Numbered from the stretch's first letter, positions 10,039 through 22,600 are shown. The stretch is DNA of 64,000 nucleotides from Nansenia antarctica (GCA_963989245.1 OZ022341.1:60228031-60292030), one strand, 5' to 3'. Notes: generated by a model from the sequence alone, not told the origin. Made by a program: numbers and translations.

Positions 10039-10248
10039 TTAACTTAGCTTTGAGCAAACATAAGTGTCCTTGGTTATTGTCTTGACGTTGAGTTGTTTAT
10101 GTGGTCGACGACAGAGCGATATCCATCGCTTGCATTTGTCGTGCTTTCTTTTGGGCTTTGGAAAAGGAACAAAAAATACTCCTCCCTCCAAGCTTTCAGG
10201 GTACCTGCTGTCAGTATTACAGGTACCCCACGCACAGCGTTTCACCAT
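10039..10248 (-). pseudogene. THAP zinc-finger exon of a transposase
   Basis: The 69-codon frame starts MVKRCAWGTCN. It shows the THAP (C2CH) signature: Cys5 and Cys10 (CxxxxC), a VFFVPFPKP block, the invariant Trp42 (KRW) and Cys65 in YVCSK. The expected next residues, His-Phe, are not encoded after Lys67. An exon junction at this point would supply them, but the sequence after AAG is CTAAGT (10047-10042) where a donor would read GTAAGT. THAP domains bind DNA, here presumably the transposon ends. It lies 5' of the DDE remnant on the same strand, about 1.9 kb away. Probably the first exon of the dead transposase; a domesticated use cannot be excluded. Confidence 0.75.
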
Positions 10249-11199
10249 CAGATATTAGCTAAAAGGGTTGGAACACTTCAAGGCATCATCCACAGAGAGG
10301 AAAGGAGTGCCTATACAGTACAGTATGGTGGTTTTGTTTCCCCTCAATGCTCCGAGAGCCTCACGAGAAGGAGGCTTTTTAAAGTGCGTACATTCTCTGG
10401 GAGCCGCCTCAACAATTATGCACTGCATGTTGAAGGGTTCTGGTAAAATACAGTACATGTTGTGAGGAAATCACTAACGCCTGAGCCATAATAGCCACCT
10501 TGCAATGTTCCTCCACAGGATATTCCATTTGGAATATGTCGGGAAACCAGGTCCTGTCAGCCAGAGGGTGAAGTGGAGGCTAATCGGCCAGGGCCAGAAA
10601 AAAGGAACTTGATTGTCATGATTGCTTTGTCAATACGTCAATGCATTGCCTGCTGGGAGAGCTCAGCCAGACCTTCTACGAGTTTCAAATGGTCTGTGGA
10701 GCAAAAGTAGAATGGATAATGTGGTCAGAGTGTGTCATCTTCGACGAGGGGGGAATGTCTCTAAAAGCAAACCACTAAATAAACCTCTTCAGACAACGAA
10801 AGCGAAATCATTCACCGTGTTAATTTTTCACTCCAGTTCGGCTTGGTTTCAGAGACATTTGCCGGAACAAGATGATACCTAATTACAGTTCAGGAAGCAA
10901 AGACACCATATCATTCTCTCCCCTTTCTGATGTGTACTCATCTCTCTTACACCGCTGCAGTCCCTCCTTCAAAGTGCTTCAAAATGGAGTGCATTGACCC
11001 GTACACTTGTGCTAAGTCTCTCAGCCACTTTAATTTGACAAAAGCTGATAGTAGAACCTTCTTCAAAATAAACATTATGACCATCATGTGAACCGTGGAC
11101 ATACAGCAATTAACATAATAACTGTGAATAAATCACAATTGCAATCATTTGGTATCACTATCTGTACAGGATGTTACTGTGGGCAGAAGGTAGGTGTTG
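10249..11199. other. Non-coding; conserved-element candidate at about 10.77-10.90 kb
   Basis: Short ORFs only, without recognisable domains. The stretch 10770-10900 has high complexity and motifs such as CTAATTAC, like a vertebrate conserved non-coding element. That is only an impression and needs alignment. Confidence 0.3.
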
Positions 11200-11241
11200 A
11201 GGAATTAATGAATGATGAGATGCATTATGCATAATGCATAC

Positions 11242-11325
<84 letters not shown>
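11200..11325. repeat. Dispersed repeat unit: 45-bp leader plus (AC)n, copy 1
   Basis: The leader starting AGGAATTAATGAATGATGAG contains the perfect 20-bp palindrome ATGCATTATGCATAATGCAT (11220-11239) and runs into an 81-bp (AC)n tract. The same leader followed by (AC)n occurs at 23733. The cysteine/valine-rich minus-strand ORF here is a microsatellite product. Confidence 0.85.
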
Positions 11326-11327
<2 letters not shown>

Positions 11328-14300
11328 AATGTAGGAAACATTTTTTGCTAGCATTCACGTTTCACAGGATTTACAGTATATTTGGTTTGAATCATCAGAC
11401 AGTCTCACAGATGGTCTGTTCTTTTTGAATATGTATGGATAATGATTAAACATTTCAATAATTCATAACTTTACACTTACATACTGAAAAAACCTTCATG
11501 AAATGATTACAGTACAGTAGCTTCTACGGTATGAAATCAACCCGTATGCACACAAAGAATAATTTTACCTAGCAGAATGTTCCAAGTACGTTTACAACTG
11601 ACAAAGAATAAACACATTACCGACGAGTTTCCATATTTGTCAAAAACCTTGTATAAAGAATACAATGGAAAGTGTGTTGTATAAAACTGCCTAAAGACTG
11701 CTCCATTTCCTAAGATCAAAGGATTTTCTAACTCTTCCAGCATGATGAGCTGTCACAGGCAGATTGGAGGATGAATATACATGCCTCAGCAGTACCAATT
11801 AGTTGAGGAAGAGGAGCCAGGCCAACAGTATATGAATATTCATCAGGCTTTTGTCACCCATTGCCAGTCAGACTGCATTTCCACAGAATTCACACCCAAC
11901 TGCACGTTGCATCATTTCCAGACTTCCTCACCTCACCTCTTTCGTTCCCACCTAGTCACACACCCTTGTACTGTAGCATCAGATCTAAATCCAAGTGTCT
12001 GCTTTACCCCCTGTCATCGTCTGAAATTCAGTTTTGGAAGGTTTAATAGATTGAGACTAATGCAATGACATCATGGGGAAAAGCCCATACTTAGCCTGAT
12101 TTTGTCTAATTGCCGTCATCAACTGTCTTACACAAATAACATGAGAAATAATCATATGCGTACAATACGGTATGTATCAGCCATATCTATAGTATCTTAG
12201 GGAAGAGCACTCACAGCCATGCGTCTGCTCCTGACATGCTCCGCTGAGTGTTCTAATTGATAGTAGGATCATGAAGTCAGACACATGCTGCGCTCAGTGA
12301 TCTTCTCCCCTGCAGCAAGGCCACAGGGCTGGAGAAGTGTCCGCTTTGCACCTCAATGTATAACTATATAGCATGACCATATGCCCCATCTACTGAATAA
12401 AGAGTTTGTGTACAGCCTGGGAGATACTGTACAAGACTAGAGCTACACAATGCCAGCAGCTTTCCAAAAAAAAAGGAAAACACTTTCTATCTCTGTCATT
12501 CCACAGATGCAGACAGGAACCTCATGCAGTCCTTTTGAAAAGAGGAGAGAATGAATGAATGTTTAAAATGTGGGATATGCCGAGAACCAATTAGATCATG
12601 GATGGGATATCATCTTTGCAGAATGTGGTAGAGGACATGGGCTGGGATTTGGGCTTGTTAGCTTGTTTACTGTTTCCTCTGCATCCCAGTGGGTCTCAAT
12701 GTGTTTACCAACACTGCTCGCACTGCGGATTGCCATCGCCGCATCTCTATTTTGTTTATTTTCCGAAATGCAAACACAGTAAATGGCAATAAATGCAAAT
12801 ATCCTGTTCAAATATTGTGGTCCCCTTTCACCAACTTGCATTCTATGAATAACTAATTCAGAGTAAATTTGGTATAGCACTCAAAGAAAGCCCTTGAGTG
12901 TATGGGATTCTACTAGGTCAGCGCTAATAGGAGTCTAATGAGGAATGCGTTGGCTTGCCTCCAAGCACATTGAGACAATGAAGAATTACCCCTCTGAACT
13001 TAAAGTCAAAGGTATGGAACTTGCACACCGGAGAACGCTGAACGCTGTCCCCTTCACATGGGCATGCCTTCCTCCTCACCTGCGTGACAGCCCAAGGAAA
13101 AAACTGTTCACCGCTCCAGTTCGTTCCTAATTGACCTCGACTTGCTCTCCCTATACTTCTATTAGCTCCCCTGAGACGTTTCCTCTGGTCTTCCCACGCA
13201 TCACCCACCGTGACACATACAATAACAACCCCCACACTGCCCCCCAGCAACAGCTCTGGCCAGCCCGGGCCTGAATTAAATATGTGCAGTCACTGCGGCG
13301 AATAGCAAATCCATACTAGCTGTTCACAGTGGTAGCACAGCCAAATGAGAAGCCATCGATTCGTACCATTGAAGCTGATTACACCTGTTAAAATTCCACT
13401 CCTTTTTTGTTACCTCCACTATAATGTTCAATATCAGAAGGCTCTTTATAGCTGTCTGTGCTTTTATTACGCTGGCTTGATGACATTTCCCCAGGAAGAT
13501 AACAGGAGCACTCTCCTCTCGCTAGGCGAGTCAGCTAGGCAGCCACCATGAGGACACTCTGTCCCTGCTACATCACTATAGTCATTCTCTACCTCTGGTT
13601 TTCGTCCTCTGGTTGTTACATTTATTGATCAAGATCTCAAATGTCACATGTCACCTTTTACATTTCTCCAGATTAATCACTCCAAGTTGAATTTCTAGCG
13701 TTCGGTGTCTCGCATCACCACCTAAACATGGGTCTAATATATCCCTTGGCTGGCAGGCTTTGCCAGCCGGCCACCCATTCATTGAGGTACTGTACAATGC
13801 ATGTAATCTCTGATCATGATTGGAAGAGAGGGGGTGCAGCGATGCAGAAGCAAGGCCTTAAGTGCAAGGGGTAAAATCTAGCGGAACTACCGGGGGTCTT
13901 CTGGGCTTCTCTGCCAGCGCCAGTTACTTGGCTGCTTCAATTCAATACCCAGTGTCCAGGCAACTGAAACCATTAATTCTATGCTCCCCATGCAGAGAGA
14001 GTAGGACTGCAGGCAGGCAGGCTTTGGACTGCCTCTCTGTGCTGTTATGTCAAAGCCACAGGGCTGTGTACCAGCTCCTCAGCCTAGTCCTTGGTCCCCC
14101 CCCTCACCTCCCATTATTCTAAAATCCTCCGCATCAACCTTTGAGCAGCATTATCATTTATTCAGTGGATGTCCTTATCCATACTGCTTTACAATGCTTA
14201 CATATTTCATAACTGGTGGCTGAGTTTTTTCAGCAGCAGTTGAGGTGAATCACCTGGCTCGAGGGCAGGACAGTGCTGTTCTGAGCTGTACGTCAGGAAA

Positions 14301-15872
14301 GGTCAGTGGCCGATCGGTGCTTTGCCACTCGCTGAGACGTGTGCACGGTGTACAAGATGAAGTGTAGACAATCGCAGTATGCCTCAGGGCAGGACGGTGG
14401 ACTGAAACGGCCAGGAAGCGTGTGTGTGAATGTCTGCATGTTAGTGTACGTGCGTACGTACGTGTGATAGTGTTAAAAAACACTAGACAGGACAGAGCAT
14501 AGCTGTTGGTTTCCACGTCACGTGTGAAGGTCAGGGAAGATAATAATGAGACAGAATGAGTAGAAAAAAGGTTTCATTCAAATAAATAAATGCCTGAAGT
14601 GTTATGGTATTTCCCAAACCACAAATACCCCACAGAAAAAAAAATGTGTCAGCATTTCTTCTTCTCCCTGTTGGATTCCATAATATTTCTAATTGCCCAC
14701 TTGATTAATTTATGTAATTAAGCACAGAGCAGGAAGTGTTTGATTAAGCTGATTTCCTTTGCTATACACTCCGCCTCCCGGAGGACCTGATTGGCTGACA
14801 GAAACATATTAGCCAACCAACCACGTGTTCCTTCTCTCCTTTAGTCCAACACTCCACCTTGCCCCTAAAGTCTCTATCATCCGTGCCTTCTGTGTTGGGG
14901 CAAATATAATTGCACTCGAGAGTATACACGAAATTAGATAGAGTGAACAAACCTGGAGCGGCATTTTGGATGTCACCCTGTGGCAGAAGGCCACCTTTTA
15001 GATCAGATGTCTTCCCTAAATTAGAACAGACGATTACAGCTCATGTCTGTGGTCCCAATTGCTTTGTTCTTCGAATACTTACAACTTAATTGAAGGACTG
15101 ACTCTCTGCTAACACATTCTCCTGTTAAGAAATGCAGAAGGGTGAGTTGGGACTTTTGAGGTGGTGAAACTCCCCTCAATTCTAATCAAATCTCACTAGA
15201 GTATATCCACTCTCTATACAACCCAATAGCAAATTAGCACCCCAATAGCACCCCAGTGAACAGATAATAACAGGTTTCTCTGGATCAAAACCGACAGTGT
15301 GTCAGAAATGACTCCCTCACAGGACCGTGTTAGGATTATCCACCAGACAAGGACTGAAGAGCTGACAGATGACATTAGCATCATCCCACCATCCAAAGGA
15401 GTAATTGGCTAGGGCTAGGCCTATTGTTTTGGTCTGGTAACACCACCTTCTCCAATAGGACAGGGTTTGTTATTTTCTCATGGATGTAAGAAGAAGTAAA
15501 CAGTGTGATCATTTCAAGAAAACATTCCAGGACTACCGTAGGTAAAAATATAACATTTGAACAGAGTTCAGCTTACCTTATAAAAAAATAATATATTATT
15601 TTATTTTGTTTTTTTGTATAGGCTAGATGTATGTGTACTGCTGTTGCTGAAATCACTAAAGTAAGGAGCTATATTAGTAACATTAGTAACATAAGTAACA
15701 GCGTATGTGTGTAGTGAAACAGCTGCATGGGGACATTTCAGGACCAGGGACAGCAACCGGAGTGGCCATTTGGTGCAGTCTAAATATAGATATACAAACT
15801 CGTTTCCCTGGGCAAATATTAATCTTCATGACCTGAAAAATGAGGTCTCGACCTGACTCAAGACATGGTTTA
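11326..15872. other. Gene-poor DNA, possible conserved non-coding elements
   Basis: No coding gene recognised. Two stretches stand out by complexity and transcription-factor-like words. 12560-12850 contains ATGCAAAT (octamer, 12794-12801), CCAATTAG and AACTAATTC. 14640-14770 contains TCTAATTGCC, TTGATTAATTTATG and TAATTAAG. Vertebrate regulatory elements often look like this; conservation was not tested. A small hairpin (GGCTGGCA/TGCCAGCC) lies at 13749-13768. Confidence 0.3.
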
Positions 15873-15979
15873 ATCCCAGCCTTATTCTGTCCATGCTGTT
15901 TGTGATCTTTGTTGACAGCAGAGACTATCCCAGCCTTATTCTGTCCTTGCTGTTATGATCTTTGTTGACAGAAGAGACT
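15873..15979. repeat. Tandem duplication of a 53-54 bp unit
   Basis: Two copies, 15873-15926 and 15927-15979, each start ATCCCAGCCTTATTCTGTCC and end GACAG.AGAGACT. They differ by a few substitutions and a short indel. This is a young local duplication with no coding content. Confidence 0.85.
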
Positions 15980-16821
15980 CCCCACCAGTCAATACTGCCT
16001 GAACCCCAAACAGACTTGACGAAACATATTTTCTCTTATCCCCTGACAAGATAACACTTTTTTAGGTAGTGTGTAGAATCTAACAAATCAAGTACTGCGG
16101 AAGCGGGAAATGGCTCTGAACACCTTGTGATTGGAAAACAATTCTGCGGATAAGGACATTTTCCTCAGTTCCTAAACAAACAAGACATAAACATCACAGT
16201 GTGAAACAAATACCCAAACCCTCTCCTCTCCACTGAAAAAGAAGTACAACAAGAAGAATCTCAAGAGAGTGAAAACTAAATGAGGAAAACAAGGACCGTT
16301 TCCCCAGGGTCCCAGCAAGGGAGAAACTTTATCAGCTCTCTGTGAGTATCATTCACACTGCCACGTCATGCTGGCTGCATAAACATGCACATTAAGCCTG
16401 ATTTGGCTGGCTATATAATGCCACAACTTAGTTTCAGAGCTTTGTCTCTGATAGCAAACCTCTGGCAAGACGTCCTAATTCCTCATTGCTAACTCGACAC
16501 TGTAGTATCATGCGGCGGATGCAGTACCACAAGACAAATACTCGTTTTAAATGTCACTTGATTAAAAATCACTTCCAACAGTCCCATTAAAGAGAAACCG
16601 TTTGTTCTCTGTGCTCCACACAGCACTGCAATACACCTGCTGCCACACAGCGAACATACTGTGTATATCAATGAAACAGGCTTGTTTGACATTTCCATGG
16701 GACAAGTGGATCACTTTTAATCAAACTAATAGCAGTTGGCATGGTAATAACAGTGTGTGGATATTGCATTCTCCACACCCGCCACCACCCTTCCCAAATT
16801 CCTTGTCCAGTGTGATTGTGT

Positions 16822-16822
<1 letters not shown>

Positions 16823-16855
<33 letters not shown>

Positions 16856-16892
16856 TGCATGTCTGTGTGTATGTGTGTGTGTGGGTGTGTGT
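16823..16892. repeat. (TG)n microsatellite, interrupted
   Basis: TG repeats with CTGCATGTCTG and similar interruptions. The overlapping cysteine/valine and threonine/histidine ORFs are artefacts. Confidence 0.9.
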
Positions 16893-17893
16893 ATGGGGGA
16901 GATCAGGGGGGTAATTATCCCTCTCCCTGTCAGTCAGCCTGGGCAGGCGGTGGTACTGAGGCGCATTAGGATTCACAGTCACGGCCCCCTGAGCTCCCTG
17001 CCCACTCACTGATTATCTGCAGCATTCTGCGTACAGGGACAGACAGGGGCTCAGCCACCACACTCTTTATTCAATGAGGAGAGCTGCCGAAATGTACTCT
17101 CCCTCTCTCCCTCTACTCAAAGTACCGTACACCGTTCGCAACGCCTCGTAGTTGATGTGGCTGGCAGTGGCTTCCTAGGACTAGGACGGAGTGTATTTTT
17201 GGCACACTACATTGTTCTGTGTGGGTAAACATCTTGTCGGTTATTTGTAGCTACATGGTTGATGTCGCCATAGGTTGACTGTTAGTGAGACGTTAACACA
17301 CAACACATAGTTAATTGGGTATTTAGGCATGCTGCCTCTTAATTGTCCAGTTTGTATGGACCTCTCTATGCAACAAATCACTATACTAAAATAATTCAGT
17401 GGACATCAATATGTACATAAATACATTGTGGAGACCTTACAGGACAACAGATTAACCGTATACTAGCAGCCTTGATACAATTATGAGTAATGAGTCAAAA
17501 TATGTTAACAGTGCACTTTGGAAGTGTATTACTGCCCCCTCTCCATATGGCAGTAGTCAATTTCCTGGCCTGAAATCTTATGCAGGGTGAGTCACTGGAT
17601 GCCAAGCTCAACGGTTTCTGCTTGGCACCCATACAGACAGTATAACACGACACATTGGTGGTGAATTGCTGAGTCTAAAGCTATCACAGTAACAAACACC
17701 AGCCATTTATCAAGCAACGGGTCATTGATCTGGTCAAAGCAGATTTTTTTTATGACATCAAAAAACAAACCCGTCATTTGGTTTCTGCTGATAGGGGGGG
17801 TCAACAATTGAAAAGCAACATAGTGTAATAACAAAAGTCATTTGTCTCCTCATGCAGCCAATGTATATGTGCTTTGTTATGGCCAGTTGCCGC

Positions 17894-17932
17894 GAGTGTG
17901 AGTGTGAGTGTGAGTGTGAGTGTGAGTGTGAG
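17894..17932. repeat. (GAGTGT)n microsatellite
   Basis: About six uninterrupted copies of a 6-bp unit. Confidence 0.9.
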
Positions 17933-18164
17933 CTCCACCTTTGTCTCTGATCAATGCCCATCACAGATGGATCCTTAATGGGTAAACCTAACGATGATTA
18001 GTTTATGAGCTACACCCCCATTATCGTTATCCACACACTCACCACACCAGTGAGGAGGCGGCTGCCAGAGGACTTTGCGTATTATGCGGACATATGAAAA
18101 ATATCTCTGCTGGCATGGCTGAATTCACTAAGCACCCCCCTCATATGACTCACTGGAACAGTGG

Positions 18165-18332
18165 TGGTGGTGGTCTGGTGGCTAGTGAGTTGGACTGGTC
18201 ATCGGAAGGTTGTGAGTTCAAATCCCGCCTGAAACACCACTACTAGTGTGCCCCTGAGTAAGGTTAATTTAGCCTTCAGATACTCCAGGGGGAATGTCCC
18301 TGTAATTGTAAATTGCTTTGGATTAAAAGCGT
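18165..18332 (+). mobile_element. tRNA-derived SINE
   Basis: The A-box-like TGGCTAGTGAGTTGG (18179-18193) and B-box-like GAGTTCAAATCCC (18214-18226) are spaced as in a tRNA promoter. The body ends in AATTGCTTTGGATTAAAAGCGT, the conserved tail of a teleost tRNA-SINE group. It is not a functional tRNA gene: no intact cloverleaf and no terminator directly after the B box. Confidence 0.6.
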
Positions 18333-18339
18333 GTAATTC

Positions 18340-19530
18340 TACACCCAACATTTTTCACAGCTGCGACTGAACAACAATGGTACGGGGGATGAAGTGTCCA
18401 CCTCATTGATAATGCATAAATATCTGAATACTGCTGACCACTGACCTCATAATGGATTCCTATGAGAGACAAGTGGCAGAGTAAACCAAGGAAACACTGT
18501 TTGTCTTGATTCATAGCACAGTGATTCATAGCATTCATAGATTCATAGCACGGTGGCACCAACCTAGAGAAGCCTATATTAATATGCTTCTAACGTCCTA
18601 TGGTCCCAAGGAGAGGACTACATATAATAGTAGGAAATTATAGAAACCAATATCACAGTCAAAACATTCTCACTAGGCCAGATGGAATACAAAGTTGAAC
18701 ATGGTTTTCAATGAGGGGAAACATGTTTTCTGCACCCTAAAGTGCACTCTCCTCAATCCCAATGCATATCTGGTCTGCCTCACAACAAGAACACACTCTG
18801 TTACACACTATGTTCCCCTGTAAATGTGTGAGTCCTACCCTGGTTGCGGCAGTGAGAATCTCATCTGTTGTTTTCTAATGCGCACCAATCTTTCCATGTT
18901 TTTTCCACGTGTTTATCCGAGTGAGAGTGAAAAAAAAACCTAACTACCAAGGCCTAACCTTGCTAGACGTTTGATCAAAGAAACTGCCTCAGGACCCCCG
19001 CCAGTGAAAGAATACAAATCAGCTACTGTAGGTATCCATGCAGCCTGTTTATGAAATGAGCTCTCTGGCACTGAACAACTCCTGGGTAACCACTGGGATA
19101 CTAATTCCAATGAGGAGCTTACTGGGCTGATGGGCACTACAGACTGCCAAGTTTTAATGCCATCTTAGAGAGAGAGTGTGGAGGTTGTGTTTATGAGCAG
19201 GCAGCGTTCTACCTTCCCACGTGCAGCTGAGGAGATGAATGGAGTGTCAAACAGGGGTTATCTGAGCTAGATAGCTGACAGGGCAGTAGAGGTATGCTGG
19301 AGGAGACTGCTGTCTTCTCACGCTGCGTAGCCTAAGAGGGAACAGAAGGGGGAACCGAAAGCATCTGTCTTAAGGGAGGCATGAATCTCTCTCTACCTCG
19401 GGTGCGAAATTAACAAGACAGGGGTGTCGGGATGGGGGGAACCAAAGAGCTGAGCGGATACAAAATCCCTAAGTATTATTGATCTTATATATCATCAGCA
19501 CTGAGTAAAAATGTATGCTTTTTCTAATTA
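18340..19530. other. Non-coding, nothing recognised
   Basis: Only short overlapping ORFs. Small local repeats of 'attcatagca' occur near 18510-18550. Confidence 0.4.
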
Positions 19531-19676
19531 AGCGTTATGGAACGAGAAGCCGTGGTATATCGTGGATATCAGCACAGCTAGCGGGGTGGTTAGGCACGAT
19601 GCAAAGCGGAGTGTCGTTACAGCCCCTAGCTGTGCCGATATCCACGATATACCACGGCTTCGAGTTCCATAACGCT
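19531..19676. mobile_element. Foldback element with arms of about 50 bp
   Basis: The left arm starting AGCGTTATGGAAC and the right arm ending GTTCCATAACGCT are near-perfect reverse complements over about 50 bp, including GCCGTGGTATATCGTGGATA. The loop is about 40 bp. This is a non-autonomous DNA-element foldback. The related sequence ATATCATGGATATCGGCACGGCTGGAACGC at about 19882-19911 repeats part of the arm. Confidence 0.75.
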
Positions 19677-19678
19677 TT

Positions 19679-19958
19679 TATACAACGGTTACCACACATT
19701 TCTCTATCAATATTTCACAAAAGAAAGACAAGACACACTTTTAATTAATGTATTTAAATGGAATATGCAATAATTAATGCAATAATGTTTTATTGTAAGT
19801 GTGTTCATCCGCTGAACAGTTGTTTATCGGTTGCAATATGTAATATGAAAAGATCTGTCAACATTCCAATTAGCTGTGCGTATATCATGGATATCGGCAC
19901 GGCTGGAACGCAAACTGACCAATAGAGACAATGGATCGGATCTATCCGTTGTATAATT
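19679..19958. mobile_element. Possible second element or remainder of the same element
   Basis: TTATACAACGG at the left and CCGTTGTATAA at the right are 11-bp inverted repeats about 280 bp apart, directly after the foldback. Inside, near 19882, lies a diverged part of the foldback arm. The two may be parts of one larger composite element. Confidence 0.4.
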
Positions 19959-19959
19959 C

Positions 19960-20830
19960 CCCACATGCCATCGATTTGAGCTATGTTATTGACTCATGGC
20001 ACTTGACCAAGATGGAGCTGAGAACTCTTAGGAGAGGCAGCTCTGAGACTCCACCAATTAGTCCCCTAACTACACTGATTTAGTCATCAAGGCCTGAGTC
20101 AGACCCAAAACATACGACTGCACGGCAGGTGGCCAGGAGTGACTGCTTCAAAACCCCCCCCTTAAGATTAAAACGAAATTAAGACGAAAAAAAGTTAATT
20201 CCCAGTCCAGTCCCAGCCTTATGTAAGATGTGGCATCCAAAAGCCAAACTAATACTCAGGCAAGGTAACAGGGTGTGTGGAGGGGGGGATAAAGAGACAT
20301 GTCTACTGGAGGGAAAACAGACAGACAGCCCAGGAAGCAAACCTGGATTCTGTTTGATCTATTCTTCCAATGCTTCAGCGGGCTGATAAAACCTTTATCA
20401 AAGATTTATAATGTCTTTAATCTCCTCTACTCCCATTTATGAACAACATAAAAGTACAGGGGCACCCCCGGGCGATGGCTTGTACAGAGCGGCAGTGTGT
20501 CATTGTTTAGGCCCCTCAGTGGTGCCGATGACGGTCCCTAATCTCTCCTCATTAAACCTCGGCATTTCTCCAACTTCATCCCACAGGGAACATGAAGACA
20601 CTCATAAAGTCTGACTTCCCGGCGCTTGGGAGCAAATCCATTAGCAGGTTCTTTCATGTTTAAGAAAGTACTTTCATAAGGAGCAGACAGCTATTTGATT
20701 TGTTTTGCCTTTTTTGGTCTTATTACCTATTTTCATCTCAGCATCTATAATCCGTGAACAGAAAACAGGGTTGTTCGGGTTTGTGTACATTTTAAGCATT
20801 CTTTGAACTAGATGGCTCATAGCAAAATCG
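19960..20830. other. Non-coding, nothing recognised
   Basis: No supported gene or repeat. The 67-codon plus-strand ORF near 20411 has no recognised domain. Confidence 0.4.
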
Positions 20831-21064
20831 AAATGGACTGCACTTACATAATGCCTAGTTATTCCAAAGCGTTTTTACAATGGCTTCTCATTCACACACC
20901 AATGGCAGCAAGCTACCATGCAAGGCACCAGTTCGCTCATTGGGAGCAATTTGGGGTTCAGTGTCCTGCCCAAGGACACCTCGACATGTGGCCAGCCGGG
21001 GATCAAACCACCGAACTTGCAATCATTAGACGCCGCCTCTACCTCCTGAGCCACAGCCGCCCCC
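20831..21064 (-). mobile_element. tRNA-derived SINE, near full length
   Basis: On the minus strand it starts GGGGCGGCTGTGGCTCAGGA, has an A-box-like TGTGGCTCAGGAGGTAGAG and a B box GGTTTGATCCC. It continues with the CTTGGGCAGGACACTGAACC body and ends in AGTGCAGTCCATTT. The same family occurs at 33298-33507 on the plus strand, which lacks about 35 bases in the middle. Confidence 0.8.
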
Positions 21065-21848
21065 AAATCTACACTTCTCCCTCCATAAACAAGTTTCATT
21101 GTGATCTATACATCACTGGAGTTGTGACCGTATCGTACGCAACAACTTGAGAGGGACCTTGGTAAACAGGACCAGTGGGGTGAGAGTCCCCAGATGGAAC
21201 CACATCTGCTGTCGCCTCCGGTGTGACCATGCACTGTGGTGGCTGAAACAAAAAGTGCAGCTGTTTTCCTGAGATCCAAGTCATTATGGCTAAGATGTAC
21301 TGTATGAGCATCTTCTTACCATAAATCATTGGGTGATTGGGTGTCCGTGTCTGTGATTGAACAGTACGAATAAGCATGGACTCCCTCTACTACCAGAGGG
21401 CCTCAACACCTTGATAAAGCTTGACCACGACCCAGTGAGGTCTATGAGGTTTACGAGGGGCTTTTAGCGTGAGAGCGTATGCGAATGCCTCTCCCGCAGA
21501 GAGCCCATCTGCTATGTGTCAGACGCTGGTGCAGCACGCCTCGGCTCCTGCTGTTTAGCTGCTCTAGCCCATCAACACACTGCTGCTACTTCCCAACCCT
21601 CTGGCCACAGCAGGAGCTGCCTGCCTGTGTGATGGCAGTGTCACACTGCCTCTCAGTGCCCGACAGATATACAGCAGCAGAGGAAGTTTTTTTTTATTTA
21701 TTTTTTACGCTAGCTAACTCCCTCATGTGCCTAGCTTTGAGCTTGGTTTGTGTTTCCATATTGCAAGTGTTGTTTGGAGACAGGCAGAGCAGATGGTGTG
21801 TAGAGGTTCCAACATAACTCTCTGAGAGTACTGCCCTGTTGCTGCAAC

Positions 21849-21897
<49 letters not shown>

Positions 21898-22419
21898 TAA
21901 TAATATTATTGCTGCAGAGATAGTTCTTTATTTCTTTGCCTTCCATTTGAACAGTCTTGGTGTATGAGGAGATGACCGAACTGGATGATGAGCAGTAAAG
22001 CTGTGTGTGTATACTGCCACCTGCAGGTAAACCACTACATGTAACATCACAGCAGCCAGACACCACACAATAACATCAGCTGAATATAAGACATCCACTT
22101 ATAAAACGGTTACAACGTTCTCACATTGATTTGTACTACTTGTATTTATTGGAGTACAATACTGGGTTTTATGTAATTCAATAACGTTTCAGTAATATAA
22201 GAAAAAAGACCACGCCATCCTTTTCAGTTTCACTCATTTCAATGTTCTATTAATTTCAATTCAAAATGAAAAAGCACACCAGGTTAAAGTCGAATGTATT
22301 GATGCAAAGAATTAGCGACAAAAGTACCATATGTATCTTTAAGTAGAATAAGACGATTCCATCCCCTCTTTTTAATATTAGGTTTATTTCAAATGTTCAA
22401 ACTAAATTATCATGCTGGA
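21065..22419. other. Non-coding with a (GT)n tract
   Basis: Short ORFs on both strands with no recognised domain. The 112-codon plus-strand frame at 21479-21817 is cysteine/leucine-rich and has no family signature that I know. Confidence 0.35.
21851..21896. repeat. (GT)n microsatellite
   Basis: 23 uninterrupted GT repeats. Confidence 0.95.
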
Positions 22420-22424
22420 AGTAG

Positions 22425-22600
22425 CAATTAGAAAATGGGTTCATTGTGGACATGAAGGGATGCACATGGTCAGCAACGATACTCAAATAGGCTGTGGCAT
22501 TAAAGTGATGATTGATTGGTATTAAGGGCCCAAAGTGTCCCGAGAAAACATTCCCCACATCATTACACCGCCTGCATGAATGAGAAGGTGTACAGGTGTT
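22425..22600. repeat. Left part of a common teleost interspersed repeat
   Basis: The stretch containing ATTGGTATTAAGGGCCCAAA and CCCCACATCATTACACC matches, from memory, a high-copy fish repeat. The other end of that repeat reads CTAATAAAGTG...CAGTGAGTGTATA, which is found at 23033-23060. The middle is missing or replaced by the LTR-like segment 22691-23028. Confidence 0.5.

Larger units (their letters stand above)
15980..18159. other. Non-coding with two microsatellites
   Basis: Apart from the (TG)n and (GTGTGA)n tracts listed separately I see no gene, RNA or mobile element here. Confidence 0.4.

Noticed and set aside
11158..11358. 66-codon cysteine/valine-rich ORF
   Set aside because: Translation of an (AC)n microsatellite. 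The same artefact appears at 23706-23912 and 16602-17012.
18179..18230. Possible tRNA gene (A- and B-box words)
   Set aside because: Part of a SINE: the cloverleaf is incomplete and a SINE body and tail follow. The same holds for 21014-21064, 31636-31699 and 33298-33372.
21479..21817. 112-codon plus-strand ORF
   Set aside because: No family signature, no splice context and biased composition; not supported as a gene.
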